In this document: one piece after another, positions 53,220 to 62,638 of the stretch
Numbering within the stretch: the first letter of the stretch is position 1
Layout: each line of letters opens with the position of its first letter
Assembly: GCF_009663685.2 (NCBI RefSeq)
Contig: NZ_RCOG02000011.1
Span: forward strand, 165,020 to 229,019
Source: Cupriavidus sp. U2
Lineage (GTDB): Bacteria; Pseudomonadota; Gammaproteobacteria; Burkholderiales; Burkholderiaceae
Direction of reading: 5' to 3'
Length of the DNA: 64,000 nucleotides
The notes under the pieces: generated by a model
What the model saw: the letters and a program-made list of their open reading frames with translations, nothing else
The model's database searches: none
Told to the model about the DNA's origin: nothing
Translations under genes and position numbers: made by a program

Positions 53220-53405
53220 TCAGCCGTTCGCGTAGACCACCTTGGCCTTGCGCGCTTCCGCCTGCAGGCGGGTAAAGATGTTCTGGATAGCGGCAACTGC
53301 GCGCTTGGCATCGTTGACGAAGCCCAGGCGTTGCGTGCCCAGTTCACGGTCGATCAGTTCACGTTCCAGTTGATCGGTCAGCTTGATGTCGGATTGGGTG
53401 TTCAT
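53220..53405 (-). CDS. Unknown 61-residue protein (first copy of a duplicated gene)
   Basis: The protein starts MNTQSDIKLTDQLERELIDR and ends TRLQAEARKAKVVYANG; it is predicted to be helical and highly charged. A second copy at 57516-57701 differs at about 10 of 61 positions, mostly conservatively, showing selection on the protein. A TACAAT -10 box lies upstream and a long terminator downstream, so each copy is a complete unit. The leader has a small hairpin between promoter and start. No family recognised. Confidence 0.82.
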   Translation of the reverse strand: MNTQSDIKLTDQLERELIDRELGTQRLGFVNDAKRAVAAIQNIFTRLQAEARKAKVVYANG

Positions 53406-53511
53406 GGCGTCCTTCCTTTCGGGGATAACCCTTTTGGGGTTTTCCCTAATTGTAGCAGAAGGATTGTCGCATTGCAGCATTAGGTAATTCTGCGTAGTGC
53501 CAAGCCGTACA

Positions 53512-53895
53512 TCACTGTATGAGCGGGACGATCCCGATCCGCTCTGCAAGCATTCGTTCGTACACGCCAAAATGAAGGTCGACTTCAGCCTGACTGACGA
53601 CTGTGACCTCCAGCCTGATCTGATCCGCCTTGAGGCCGAAAATAGTGGCGAGCGCCAACTCGAGGTCGGGCACCATATCCTTGTCCTTGGGGAACGTCGT
53701 GCCAATGCTGATCGAATACGCATTGGAGCGATCCGCAACGACTTCAAGCAACCGCGCCGCGGCGCTCATATTGTGTTCGATCGCAATGCGAGCCAGCTCT
53801 GCAATGCTGCGCATCTTCTCGGTGGGAAACCCACGGACGCAGCGTAGCCGTACGCGATGAGGGCCCATTGTGAGCCAGTCGGTATCGAATTCCAT
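53512..53895 (-). CDS. Unknown 127-residue protein
   Basis: The protein begins MEFDTDWLTMGPHRVRLRC and shows mixed helix and strand with conserved-looking acidic end (VDLHFGVYERMLAERIGIVPLIQ). No family is recognised and there is no signal peptide. The ribosome-binding site is weak. It is alone between the Hsp20 pair and the first copy of the 61-residue gene. Confidence 0.55.
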   Translation of the reverse strand: MEFDTDWLTMGPHRVRLRCVRGFPTEKMRSIAELARIAIEHNMSAAARLLEVVADRSNAYSISIGTTFPKDKDMVPDLELALATIFGLKADQIRLEVTVVSQAEVDLHFGVYERMLAERIGIVPLIQ

Positions 53896-54025
53896 GACAA
53901 AAAGGGTGGGCTTGTAGTCGTTAAGCCATCGATCCAGCGTTCGTAAAGCCGGTGAAGGGTCCTGCGAAAATGGGGCGCCCGGAGGCGCCCCGAACGTCGA
54001 ATGCTCTTCCTATGATGGCAAACGC

Positions 54026-54433
54026 CTAATCCAGGTTGATGGCAATGCGCCGCGGCCTCGCTTCCTCACGTCGAGGGATCGTCAGTTTCAGCACACCGTC
54101 CTGCAACTGGGCGCCGATCTGACCGGCATCCAGATCCGGACTCAGCGAGAACGACCTCGCAAAATGCGGCTGGCGAATTTCCGCGTGTTGCACGCGAAGC
54201 GTCGGCGGCGTCGGCACGATCGCTTGTCCTTCGATATGCAGCGTACCGTCGTTGACACTGACCTGCAGGTTCTCGCGGCTCACGCCTGGCAGGTCAGCCC
54301 ACAGCGTCACGCCGTTGACGTCTTCCACAATGTCCACCGCTGGGACCAGCGTGACTTGCCGCGCGCCCTTATCTTCCGGGCGTTGGGCCACAGTGCCATC
54401 GTTACGTTGCGCAAGTTGGGTGTTGGCGTTCAT
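54026..54433 (-). CDS. Small heat-shock protein, Hsp20 family (second of pair)
   Basis: This 135-residue protein has the alpha-crystallin domain (VPAVDIVEDVNGVTLWADLPGV, LQDGVLKLTIPRREEARPRRI) including the GVLxLxIP edge motif. Small heat-shock proteins hold unfolded proteins. It follows the other Hsp20 gene by 15 bp in an operon. Its N-terminus is short and Gln-rich. Confidence 0.92.
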   Translation of the reverse strand: MNANTQLAQRNDGTVAQRPEDKGARQVTLVPAVDIVEDVNGVTLWADLPGVSRENLQVSVNDGTLHIEGQAIVPTPPTLRVQHAEIRQPHFARSFSLSPDLDAGQIGAQLQDGVLKLTIPRREEARPRRIAINLD

Positions 54434-54448
54434 GGCGGCCTCCTCAAG

Positions 54449-54889
54449 TTACTGAACGGTGATAGCGCGCGGCCTGGACGCCTGGCGCTTGCCCACGCTC
54501 ACTGAAAGACAACCATTGGCATAGCGTGCCTGGACCTTTCCAGGATCTGCGCCCTCGGGCAGTTCAATCACCCTTCTGAAGGCGCCGACGAAGCGTTCCT
54601 GCGCGTAATGCCGTGACTCCGGCATGTCGTCCTGCCAGAGCGGTCGCCGTTCGCCGCTGATCGTCAACAGACCACGGTCGATGGTGACTTCGATGTCGTC
54701 CTGCTTGAGTCCAGGAGCGAAAGCCACGATCTCTATCGAGTCGTCGGTTGCCCCTATGTTGATGGCAGGAAAGGCGCCGGAGCGCCCGGCGCGGATGCTG
54801 GAAGGAAACCCGCTGAGCAGGCTCGCCATCTGCCTTTGCAGACGATCGAAGTCACTGAACAGGTCGGTTCCAAAGAATGCGTCAGTCAT
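54449..54889 (-). CDS. Small heat-shock protein, Hsp20 family (first of pair)
   Basis: This 146-residue protein has the alpha-crystallin domain at about residues 40-140: FPAINIGATDDSIEIVAFAPGL, RGLLTISGERR, and YANGCLSVSVGKRQ, which is a variant of the usual terminal motif. The ATG at 54889 has AGGACACGACC upstream. It heads a two-gene operon with the other Hsp20 gene; paired small heat-shock proteins often form mixed oligomers. Confidence 0.93.
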   Translation of the reverse strand: MTDAFFGTDLFSDFDRLQRQMASLLSGFPSSIRAGRSGAFPAINIGATDDSIEIVAFAPGLKQDDIEVTIDRGLLTISGERRPLWQDDMPESRHYAQERFVGAFRRVIELPEGADPGKVQARYANGCLSVSVGKRQASRPRAITVQ

Positions 54890-55188
54890 GGTCGTGTCCT
54901 CCTGTAGAGCGCAGCGAGGAATGAGGGGCATCACGCGCTCCCATTCACTCGCCGACACCCCGGCAAACAAACAGAAACACGCAGCGCGACATCGCGACTG
55001 CCTGAGCGGAAATAAAAATAGCAACGGGTAATGCCAATTTCAAGAGCCGCATACATCACATATTTGATTTCTTTCAGGGCACGACATCGCCTCCGGCGCG
55101 TGGCCACGCAGGGGCCTTTTATTGGCGCGTGCCCGTGGCATTGCTACGATGAAATAGCAGCCTTTCCCTGCGTTCGTCTTCCGCCGCC

Positions 55189-55533
55189 ATGGACATCGTT
55201 CTGCTACGCCGCGGTCATCGCGCATTGATCCTGCCGCGCGACAAGGACCTGATCGACTGCCCTCTGCTGGTGCGCCACTGGTTGGGCGCGCCCTATACGC
55301 ACAGCACCACCGAACTCACGATCGATACGCCGCTTCCTGGGATTCCCACGCATGTGGTACTGGCGGAGATCCTCCAGAAAGGCTTCTGTGCGCTGGACCT
55401 GCATGGCGTGGTGGATGCGTTCGAGGCGCCCCCTTCGGAGGACTTCACGCAGCGGATCGCCCGGGACGCCGACAACAGTGCTACGGATTTGCTACGCGCG
55501 AACGACGAACTACACAGAAAACATCGTAGTTAG
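55189..55533 (+). CDS. Unknown 114-residue protein
   Basis: The protein starts MDIVLLRRGHRALILPRDKD and has an acidic C-terminal half (EAPPSEDFTQRIARDADNSA). There is no signal peptide or membrane segment and no family is recognised. The start context is poor in ribosome-binding sequence. It lies between the divergent Hsp20 operon and the ABC-F gene. Confidence 0.55.
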   Translation: MDIVLLRRGHRALILPRDKDLIDCPLLVRHWLGAPYTHSTTELTIDTPLPGIPTHVVLAEILQKGFCALDLHGVVDAFEAPPSEDFTQRIARDADNSATDLLRANDELHRKHRS

Positions 55534-55645
55534 GCCAATGGCAGCCAACTTCGTATGTGATTCAGGCATCCAGGCGCGGCCAGAAATGCGCCGACCCTGC
55601 ACGCCCGGTCGGCTATCATGCCAGTCCTCTCCGAAGTAGCTCGCT

Positions 55646-57310
55646 ATGATTTCCGTCCGTAATGTCACGCTGCGCCGTGGCGTCAATGTCGTACTTGACC
55701 GCGCATCGGTCACCTTCAACCCCGGCGAAAAGATCGGCCTTGTGGGCCGCAATGGCGCCGGCAAGTCATCGTTCTTCGGCCTTCTCAGCGGCACGCTGCA
55801 CGAAGACAGCGGCGAGTTCTCGATTCCCGCGGCATGGAAGATGGGGCAGGTCGCGCAGGAAATGCCGGAGACCGAGCAAAGCGCCACGGACTTCGTTGTC
55901 GAGGGTGACACCGTGCTGCTGGCGGCGCAGACCGAAGTGGCCGCCGCCGAGGCCAGCGACGACGGCATGCGGATGGCGCACGCGTACATGGCCCTGCACG
56001 ACGCGGGGGCGCACGATGCCCCGGCCCGTGCCCAGGCGCTGATCCTGGGCCTTGGCTTCAGTGCCGCCCAGCTTAGCCAGCCGGTCAACAGTTTCTCCGG
56101 CGGCTGGCGCATGCGACTGCAACTGGCGCGCGCGCTGATGTGCCCGTCCGACCTGCTGCTGCTCGACGAACCGACGAATCACCTCGACCTCGACGCGCTG
56201 GTCTGGCTGGAAGCCTGGCTCAAGCGCTATCAGGGAACCCTGGTGGTGATCAGCCACGACCGCGAGTTTCTCGACGCGGTGACGCAAGTGACGGTGCACG
56301 TCGACAACGCCCAGCTTGTGCGCTACGGCGGCAACTACAGCAAGTTTGAAGACATGCGAGCCGAACAGCTCGTATTGCAGCAGGCCGCGATGGCCAGGCA
56401 GGCGGACAAGATCGCGCACCTGCAGAAATTCATCGACCGTTTCAAGGCCAAGGCCTCGAAGGCGAAGCAGGCGCAGAGCCGTGTCAAGGCGCTCGAACGC
56501 ATGGAGAAGATCGCCCCGGTGCTTGCCGACGCCGAGTTCAGCTTCGAATTCAAGGAGCCGCTCAACGTTCCGAATCCGCTGCTGTCGATGCTGGACACGA
56601 GCTTCGGCTATCCGGCGCCGACTGGCGCACTGCCGGGCACCCCGCCCACGGTCATCGTCCGAGGCATCAACCGTTCCGTGCTGGCCGGACAGCGCATCGG
56701 CATTCTCGGTGCCAACGGCCAGGGCAAATCGACGCTGGTGAAGACGGTGGCGCATGCGCTGGCGCCGATTGCCGGTGAGATCAGCGAAGGCAAGGGCTTG
56801 AATATCGGCTACTTCGCACAGCAGGAACTTGACGTGCTGCGCCCGCTGGACACGCCGATGGAACATATGATCCGCCTGGCCAAGGACACGCCGCCTCACA
56901 TGCGCGCCCCCGGCCAAAGCGGAACCGAACAGTCCCTTCGTACTTTCCTTGGCACCTTCAACTTCAGCGGCGACATGGTCCATCAGGCGGTCAGCACGAT
57001 GAGCGGCGGCGAAAAGGCGCGGCTCGTGTTGTGCATGATCGTGTGGCAGCGCCCGAACCTGCTGCTGCTCGACGAGCCGACCAACCATCTCGACTTGTCC
57101 ACACGCGAAGCCCTCGGCATGGCCCTCAACGAATTCGAAGGCACCGTGATGCTGGTCAGCCACGACCGCGCTCTGCTGCGCGCCGTTTGTGACGAGTTCT
57201 GGCTGGTCACCAAGGGCGGCGTCGAACCGTTCGACGGCGATCTGGACGATTACCAGCAGTTTTTGCGCGACGAAGCCCGTCGCATGCGCGAGGAAGCTGC
57301 GGCAGCGTAG
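55646..57310 (+). CDS. ABC-F ATPase, YheS-like
   Basis: This 554-residue protein has two ABC ATPase domains and no membrane part. Motifs: Walker A GLVGRNGAGKSSFFGLLSG and GANGQGKSTLVKTV, signatures NSFSGGWRMRLQLARAL and STMSGGEKARLV, and Walker B LLLLDEPTNHLDL twice. The linker (FIDRFKAKASKAKQAQSRVKALERME) is YheS-like. ABC-F proteins bind ribosomes and relieve stalling or give antibiotic protection. It is shorter than E. coli YheS (637) because of a reduced C-terminal extension. Confidence 0.92.
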   Translation: MISVRNVTLRRGVNVVLDRASVTFNPGEKIGLVGRNGAGKSSFFGLLSGTLHEDSGEFSIPAAWKMGQVAQEMPETEQSATDFVVEGDTVLLAAQTEVAAAEASDDGMRMAHAYMALHDAGAHDAPARAQALILGLGFSAAQLSQPVNSFSGGWRMRLQLARALMCPSDLLLLDEPTNHLDLDALVWLEAWLKRYQGTLVVISHDREFLDAVTQVTVHVDNAQLVRYGGNYSKFEDMRAEQLVLQQAAMARQADKIAHLQKFIDRFKAKASKAKQAQSRVKALERMEKIAPVLADAEFSFEFKEPLNVPNPLLSMLDTSFGYPAPTGALPGTPPTVIVRGINRSVLAGQRIGILGANGQGKSTLVKTVAHALAPIAGEISEGKGLNIGYFAQQELDVLRPLDTPMEHMIRLAKDTPPHMRAPGQSGTEQSLRTFLGTFNFSGDMVHQAVSTMSGGEKARLVLCMIVWQRPNLLLLDEPTNHLDLSTREALGMALNEFEGTVMLVSHDRALLRAVCDEFWLVTKGGVEPFDGDLDDYQQFLRDEARRMREEAAAA

Positions 57311-57406
57311 CGGCACATCGCCCGAAGCAGGCCAAAGCGCCCGCCCCTCAAAGGCGGACCCTTGTATGCGGCTTTGGCCTTCGCGAATTTTTCTGACGCG
57401 CAAACG

Positions 57407-57456
57407 AAAACCGGCCCGCCGCGCACCTCGATCAGGTGTGCGGCGGGCCGGTTTTT
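57407..57456 (-). terminator. Long intrinsic terminator (second copy)
   Basis: AAAACCGGCCCGCCGCGCACC pairs with the mirrored arm that ends GGTTTTT. It matches the element at 53120-53169 closely and ends both the ABC-F transcript and the 61-residue gene. Confidence 0.9.
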
Positions 57457-57515
57457 ATATTCTTGCGGCGCCTGGCGCGCCGCCCTTCACGATCGGCCGC
57501 TACGGCCGATACCGA

Positions 57516-57701
57516 TCAGCCGTTCGCGTAGACGACCTTGGCCTTGCGCGCTTCCGCCTGCAGGCGGGTGAACACGTTCTGCACGGCGGCAATCACGCGC
57601 TTCACATCGTTGGCAAAGCCCAGGCTCTGGGTACCCAGTTCGCGTTCGATCAGGTCGCGTTCCAGTTGATCGGTCAGCTTGATGTCGGATTGGATGTTCA
57701 T
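57516..57701 (-). CDS. Unknown 61-residue protein (second copy)
   Basis: The protein starts MNIQSDIKLTDQLERDLIER and ends TRLQAEARKAKVVYANG, like the copy at 53220-53405. Promoter (TACAAT), leader hairpin and terminator are shared too, so about 400 bp is duplicated 4.3 kb away in the same orientation. The changes between copies are mostly conservative (E/D, I/V), which implies that both are still functional. No family recognised. Confidence 0.82.
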   Translation of the reverse strand: MNIQSDIKLTDQLERDLIERELGTQSLGFANDVKRVIAAVQNVFTRLQAEARKAKVVYANG

Positions 57702-57903
57702 GGCGTTCTTCCTGCTAGGGATTACCCTTATGGGGTTTTCCCGCATTGTAGCAGACCGATTGTCGCAATGCAGCATTAGGTAATCGTACGTAGTGCCTGC
57801 GCGCAACAGGTGCGCCAAAGTCCGCAATTCCGTCGATCATGTGCTCATTTGCCGCGAAAATGCCGGTTTAGCCGCTTTATCTAGAAAAAGCGGCGGGATA
57901 GCC

Positions 57904-59232
57904 TCAGAACGTGACGCTCGACTTCAACCCGATCAGGAAAGCGTTGCCGTGATGGGACGTCCCGCCCGGGTGCAGGACGTACTGCACGTTGGGACGCAAC
58001 AGCACCGATGACACCGGGGACCATGCGTAATAGAGCTCGGTCACATACTCATATCCGCTGCCTGCCACGGTGTTGCTCCCGGTCCGCGCATTGTTCTGCG
58101 CCACATAGCTGGCAAACCGATCGTTGTTGTGCGTGGCACCGAAGGCCAGGCCCACGGAATCCCGCAGCCGGCTCTCGAATGGCCCTGCGTACTGGATGCC
58201 GAGCGCGATCTGGTGGTCCAGCTGGGCAGTGTTGCGATCTGCCTGGGAGACATTCAGGAACACCGTCGCGCCACGGCCGCCCTGGGTTCCCGTGAGCTGT
58301 TGCTGGAAATTGATATAGACCCCGAACTGCCCGCTGCGCTGGAGCGGATCGAGGCCGGTCACGCCACGCGGGTTATGGTTGATGTCGTAGTACAGGTCAT
58401 TGCCATCGGATGTGTTGTACCAGGCCCCGAGCTTGTAAGAGCCGGGGCGTCCCGCAAAGGCCGGCAGCCAGCCCACTTCCAGCGGCAGCAGCGCCCCGGT
58501 GGTGCCACTGGGATTGTTCGGTTTCCATCCGTTGTGACGCGCGTAGCTGTCGTCGACATACTTGGGATTGACCTGATAGATGCCCATCTGGGCGTAGGTC
58601 TCCTGCGAAGTCCGGTACTTGATGCGGCTGGCCCACTGGCTGGTCGGCCAGTTGACCCAGTAGCTGCCAACCAGATTGCCAGGCTGTGCGCCACAGAAGG
58701 TAAGGTTCTGGAAGTCACAGGAAAAGCTGGCAAAGTCCTCGCCAACGGTCAATCGTCCCAGCTTGATTTCGAGGCGGTCGTCCAGCAGCTTCTGATTCAC
58801 CCATAGCTGCGTCAGATGCCAGGTCTGGCCGCGCCCGTAGACTTCCTGCACAAGCATGTTGTTGCCGATACCTGCGTCCGCCCCCAGATTTCGGCCATTG
58901 CGATCGGTCATCGTGAACTGAAAGATCGCACCGCGCCACCCCGCCACCTTCTGCATATCCAGCGTCGTGCTGAACGCCCATTGATCGGCATACCGGGTCA
59001 GGTCTTCGGTGCCACCGCTCAGGTTGCGCGCCAGTTCGCTGACGTAATTCACGCCGAACGTCACGCCCTGCTCGGCCAAACGCGTGCGCTGCCCGTTCCA
59101 ATCCCCGAGCAGATAGGGACTATTGCTTACGTCGTACGCCTGCGCGCCGCACGGAGCCAGACCGAGTCCGGCCCATGAAAGCAGCGCCAGGCGCGTGACG
59201 AGCCGGCTGCATGGATTGCCGTTCTTCCGCAT
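57904..59232 (-). CDS. OprB-family carbohydrate porin
   Basis: This 442-residue outer-membrane protein has a signal peptide ending PCGAQAYD, followed by the OprB-type start SPYLLGDWNGQRTRLAEQGV and repeated beta strands ending in the terminal Phe (GLKSSVTF). OprB porins let glucose and other sugars into the periplasm. It follows gcd by 33 bp, so glucose or another aldose would be admitted directly to the periplasmic glucose dehydrogenase. Confidence 0.92.
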   Translation of the reverse strand: MRKNGNPCSRLVTRLALLSWAGLGLAPCGAQAYDVSNSPYLLGDWNGQRTRLAEQGVTFGVNYVSELARNLSGGTEDLTRYADQWAFSTTLDMQKVAGWRGAIFQFTMTDRNGRNLGADAGIGNNMLVQEVYGRGQTWHLTQLWVNQKLLDDRLEIKLGRLTVGEDFASFSCDFQNLTFCGAQPGNLVGSYWVNWPTSQWASRIKYRTSQETYAQMGIYQVNPKYVDDSYARHNGWKPNNPSGTTGALLPLEVGWLPAFAGRPGSYKLGAWYNTSDGNDLYYDINHNPRGVTGLDPLQRSGQFGVYINFQQQLTGTQGGRGATVFLNVSQADRNTAQLDHQIALGIQYAGPFESRLRDSVGLAFGATHNNDRFASYVAQNNARTGSNTVAGSGYEYVTELYYAWSPVSSVLLRPNVQYVLHPGGTSHHGNAFLIGLKSSVTF

Positions 59233-59265
59233 GGGTTCGGTGCCCCCGTTGTCAGCGCTGCGGCG

Positions 59266-61689
59266 CTACTGTGGTAGCGCATAGGCAATGACGTAGTCGC
59301 CCAGCTTTGTGCCGAATGAACCGTGGCCGCCGGCGGCAATCACCACGTACTGCTTGCCGTTGACCGCATAGGTCATCGGTGTTGCCTGACCGCCGGCGGG
59401 CAGCCGCGCTTGCCAGAGCTGCCCGCCAGTATTGACATCGAAAGCGCGCAGGTAGTTGTCCGCAGTGGCCCCGATAAACACCACGCCACCCGCCGTGACA
59501 ATCGGGCCGCCCAGCATCGGCATGCCCATCTTGAAAGGCAGCGGGACTGGCGCGCTGTCACGCACCGTACCGATACGGTGCTTCCACACGATGGCATTGG
59601 TCTTCAGATCGATTGCCGCGATATAGCCCCACGCCGGCTGTTTGCACGGCAGCCCGAACGGAGACAGGAACGGATTCAGCGTCACGCCGTAAGGGACACC
59701 GTATTGCGACTGAATGCCTACCTCCGTGCCGCTGCCCCTTGCGCCTTGCACCGGCTCGACCGGATTACCCGGGCCGCGCGGGATCAGACGCGAGACGAAC
59801 GGCAGCGCGATGGGGTTGGCGATAGCAATCTGACGATCAGTGTCCACCGCGATGCCGCCCCATTCGAACATGCCAAGGTTGCCGGGGAAGACCAGCGTGC
59901 CCTGCAGCGAAGGCGGCGTAAAGGTGCCTTCGTAGCGTAGCTGGTGGAACATCACCCGGCACACGAGCTGGTCGTACATCGTGGCGCCCCACATATCCGC
60001 GTCGGTCAGCAGCTTCTGCGGCCGAAACGTCAGCGCGGAGAACGGTTGCGTCGGCGAGACGCGATCCCCTGGCGCGGCGCCCTGCGGCACGGGCCTTTCG
60101 GGTGCGGGCACCACCAGCGCCCCGGTGCGGCGATCCAGCACGAACAGGTTCCCCGTCTTCGCGGGCGCATACACGACAGGCACCGTCTTGCCGTCCTTGT
60201 CCGTGATGTCGGCAAGCGTGGGCTGCGAAGGCAGGTCCATGTCCCAGAGGTCGTGGTGAACCGTCTGGTAGAACCAGGCCAGCTTGCCGGTAGACGCATG
60301 CAGCGCGAGCAGGCCCGATGCATAACGCTCCATGTCCGGAGAACGGTCGCCGCCCCAGATATCCGGCGTCTTGACGCCCATCGGCAGATACACGATGTCG
60401 AGCTTCGCGTCATAGGCGGCGGGGGCCCAGGAATTCGGCGAATTCCAGGTGTAGTGCGCGCCGGGCCCCGGAATCTTGTTCGGGTCCGGCGCGCCGGGGT
60501 CGAACGCCCACAGCAGTTCGCCCGTCCGCACGTCGTACCCACGGATGACGCCCGACGGCTCGCGCGTCGAGAAGTTGTCCTCCACTGCGCCCGCCACGAC
60601 AATCACCTTGCTCGTGACGACGGGTGGCGAAGTGGGCTCGTACATGCCCGGTGTGGTGACCGGCATCGCATGCTGGAGATCGAGATCGCCATGATCCGCA
60701 AAGCCGGCGCAACGTTCACCCGTCAGCGCATCGAGCGCATAGAGGTGGCCATTGTTGACGGGCAAGTAGATCCGCCGGGTGCAGGCGCCGGCCGACGGCG
60801 TTGCGGCTGCGGCTGTCGCGGGAGCCGTGGCGTCGCTGGCAGACGCAACCGGCCCGGACACCGGAGGGCTCGCCGAAAGATCGACATACGACACGCCCCG
60901 GCAGGTCACGTGCTGGAATGACGGGTCGGGCTGCAGCTTGGGATCGAACTTCCACTTGAGCGTGCCAGTCGCGGGGTCCAGCGCAAAAAGTTGCTGGTGG
61001 GGCGAGCAGAGATAGAGCAGGTTGCCGATCTTGATCGGCGTCACTTCATTGGTGATTTCCACCGGATCTTTCGGCCCTTTCATATCACCCGTACGGAATG
61101 TCCAGGCCACCTTCAGGTCTTTGGCATTCTGCGGCGTGATCTGTTGGAGCGGCGAATACCGCGTGCCTTCCTGCGTACGGCCATAGGCCGGCCAGTCGGT
61201 GCCGGCAATCCCCTGGCGATCGCTGGCCGGCGTCGCCGCTGCCGTCCCGAAGGCCCCGTGGACCGTCTGTGGATCGTTGAAAGTCGCGTAGACCAGCAAG
61301 CCGGCCCATATCACCAGCGCGGCGGCGAGCAGCCCCACGCCAAGCCTTGGCCTGCCCGGCAGGCGCCAGCCGACAAGCAGAAGCAGCCATACGCCGAACA
61401 CGACCAGCACGCCGGCGCGCGGCGCGAGCGCCCAGAAATCGGTTCCCGATTCCCAGACGGACCAGATCGCGGTACCGAGCAGCAACAACGCATAGAGCAC
61501 CAGCGCCACCGGGCTGCGCAGGTAGAGGGCCAAGGCCACCCCAAGCAGGACGACGCCGGCCACGACGTAGTAGGCCGAACCGCCGAGCGAGACCAGCCAT
61601 GCGCCGCCTCCCAGCAGATATAACCCTGTGAGCGCCGTGAACAGCAAGCTGACAACGCCGACAAGGCCAAGCGATCCAGGACGTGCCAT
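59266..61689 (-). CDS. gcd: Membrane-bound PQQ-dependent glucose dehydrogenase
   Basis: This 807-residue enzyme oxidises glucose to gluconolactone in the periplasm and feeds electrons to ubiquinone. Five N-terminal membrane segments (residues 8-135) are followed by a PQQ beta-propeller domain: GTDWPAYGRTQEGTRYSPL, NNGHLYALDALTGE, KTPDIWGGDRSPDMERYASGL, GGPIVTAGGVVFIGATADN. The ATG at 61689 has a GGAGGAGG site close to it. PQQ synthesis genes are not in the window. Gluconate made here could feed the sugar-acid dehydratases. Confidence 0.95.
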   Translation of the reverse strand: MARPGSLGLVGVVSLLFTALTGLYLLGGGAWLVSLGGSAYYVVAGVVLLGVALALYLRSPVALVLYALLLLGTAIWSVWESGTDFWALAPRAGVLVVFGVWLLLLVGWRLPGRPRLGVGLLAAALVIWAGLLVYATFNDPQTVHGAFGTAAATPASDRQGIAGTDWPAYGRTQEGTRYSPLQQITPQNAKDLKVAWTFRTGDMKGPKDPVEITNEVTPIKIGNLLYLCSPHQQLFALDPATGTLKWKFDPKLQPDPSFQHVTCRGVSYVDLSASPPVSGPVASASDATAPATAAAATPSAGACTRRIYLPVNNGHLYALDALTGERCAGFADHGDLDLQHAMPVTTPGMYEPTSPPVVTSKVIVVAGAVEDNFSTREPSGVIRGYDVRTGELLWAFDPGAPDPNKIPGPGAHYTWNSPNSWAPAAYDAKLDIVYLPMGVKTPDIWGGDRSPDMERYASGLLALHASTGKLAWFYQTVHHDLWDMDLPSQPTLADITDKDGKTVPVVYAPAKTGNLFVLDRRTGALVVPAPERPVPQGAAPGDRVSPTQPFSALTFRPQKLLTDADMWGATMYDQLVCRVMFHQLRYEGTFTPPSLQGTLVFPGNLGMFEWGGIAVDTDRQIAIANPIALPFVSRLIPRGPGNPVEPVQGARGSGTEVGIQSQYGVPYGVTLNPFLSPFGLPCKQPAWGYIAAIDLKTNAIVWKHRIGTVRDSAPVPLPFKMGMPMLGGPIVTAGGVVFIGATADNYLRAFDVNTGGQLWQARLPAGGQATPMTYAVNGKQYVVIAAGGHGSFGTKLGDYVIAYALPQ

Positions 61690-61890
61690 TCCCTCCTCCA
61701 AGCGGTTGGTCTGTGTAATCTAAGCAATCCTTCAGGATAGTTCGGCCTCTTGGTCTGTTCCAACATAGCGCATTGTCGACATGGAACAGCGTGCCGCTGA
61801 CGCCGGGGCACCCCGGCATGTTCGTTGCTGCTTCGACGGCAGGCAGATGCGGCCCTTGCCACTTCATTCCCCTGCCTGCCAGGAGCAACC

Positions 61891-62115
61891 ATGGAGGAAA
61901 GTCTCTTCTATCGCGGCCACCATATCGTGGTCAAAGCCGAAGAACACGTTTTTGGCAAATGGTGCTGGACGTACACCATCGACCACAAGGCAGCCTATAG
62001 CGATCATGGCCCCTTTCACGGCAGCAAGCGAACGGCGATGGATGCGGCGATCAAAAGCGCGAAAGCGCGCGTTGACAGGACGTTCGATGGTGGCGCGCCT
62101 GCAAAAAAGGAGTAG
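61891..62115 (+). CDS. Unknown 74-residue protein
   Basis: The protein starts MEESLFYRGHHIVVKAEEHV and has a Trp/Tyr-rich middle (FGKWCWTYTIDHKAAYSDHG) and a Lys-rich end. The ribosome-binding site CAGGAGCAACC is good. No family is recognised, though the size and pattern resemble small Burkholderiales stress-type proteins. A terminator lies about 150 bp past the stop. Confidence 0.7.
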   Translation: MEESLFYRGHHIVVKAEEHVFGKWCWTYTIDHKAAYSDHGPFHGSKRTAMDAAIKSAKARVDRTFDGGAPAKKE

Positions 62116-62507
62116 TGTGCCGCCCTTCATCGGCCGCGGGACCCGGATCGGCACCCGTTCCGGGATGACGCTGTACGAAACCCGTCGATTCCTGACGCAA
62201 TGGCGCAAGCGGCCACGTACTACATTGATGTCGTCCGGCACCCGCCGGCAACTCGCTCTGGCCGCGCCGTAACTTGGCGCGGTTCTTTTTTGCCGGCGGC
62301 GCGCCTGCCTCAGTAACTTGCGTAGTTCGATTTTTCAATGCCGACGAAACTTCTGCCGTGCAAGCCGCGCGCTGGTCAGCGTGTAGCGAAACGCTGAGGG
62401 CGGACCGTGGCTGAAATCGGATGGTGTTAACGCAGGCAGTCGCAGGCAGCCGCAAACAGGCCGCCGCAGTCGGGCGGGTCGTGCGCCGCAAGGTGGCGGT
62501 ACAACGT
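62116..62507. other. Intergenic region
   Basis: This 390-bp stretch contains one plus-strand terminator at 62262-62291. I see no gene or RNA with support in the rest. Confidence 0.5.
62262..62291 (+). terminator. Intrinsic terminator
   Basis: CCGCGCC and GGCGCGG pair around GTAACTT, followed by TTCTTTTTT. It is 147 bp past the 74-residue gene. Confidence 0.82.
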
Positions 62508-62594
62508 CTACAGGGCCCGAACCAGGAGAGACACCGCAGCGTAGACCGCGCCCACCGCCAACACGCACGCGGCGAAGACCACATAGTATTTCAT
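62508..62594 (-). CDS. Possible 28-residue membrane peptide
   Basis: The frame encodes MKYYVVFAACVLAVGAVYA then AVSLLVRAL, one clean membrane helix with a basic start. There is no clear ribosome-binding site and it is too short for family assignment, so it stays tentative. The gene at 62639-62869 lies just upstream in the same direction. Confidence 0.35.
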   Translation of the reverse strand: MKYYVVFAACVLAVGAVYAAVSLLVRAL

Positions 62595-62638
62595 GCCGTG
62601 GCGGGGCGGATTTGAATGGAAGTGATGGATAACAGGCC

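Larger units (their letters stand above)
57404..57800 (-). repeat. Diverged direct repeat of the 53118-53510 cassette
   Basis: This block and 53118-53510 share promoter, leader, 61-codon gene and terminator. Outside the blocks similarity stops, including near the shared TTAGGTAATNCNACGTAGTGCC-like left edge. Confidence 0.75.

Noticed and set aside
55040..55070. ATACATCACATATTTGAT near 55048 as a ninth oxalate-regulon operator
   Set aside because: It matches only the ATCACATA part, lacks the GGTATAT half and lies by an unrelated gene.
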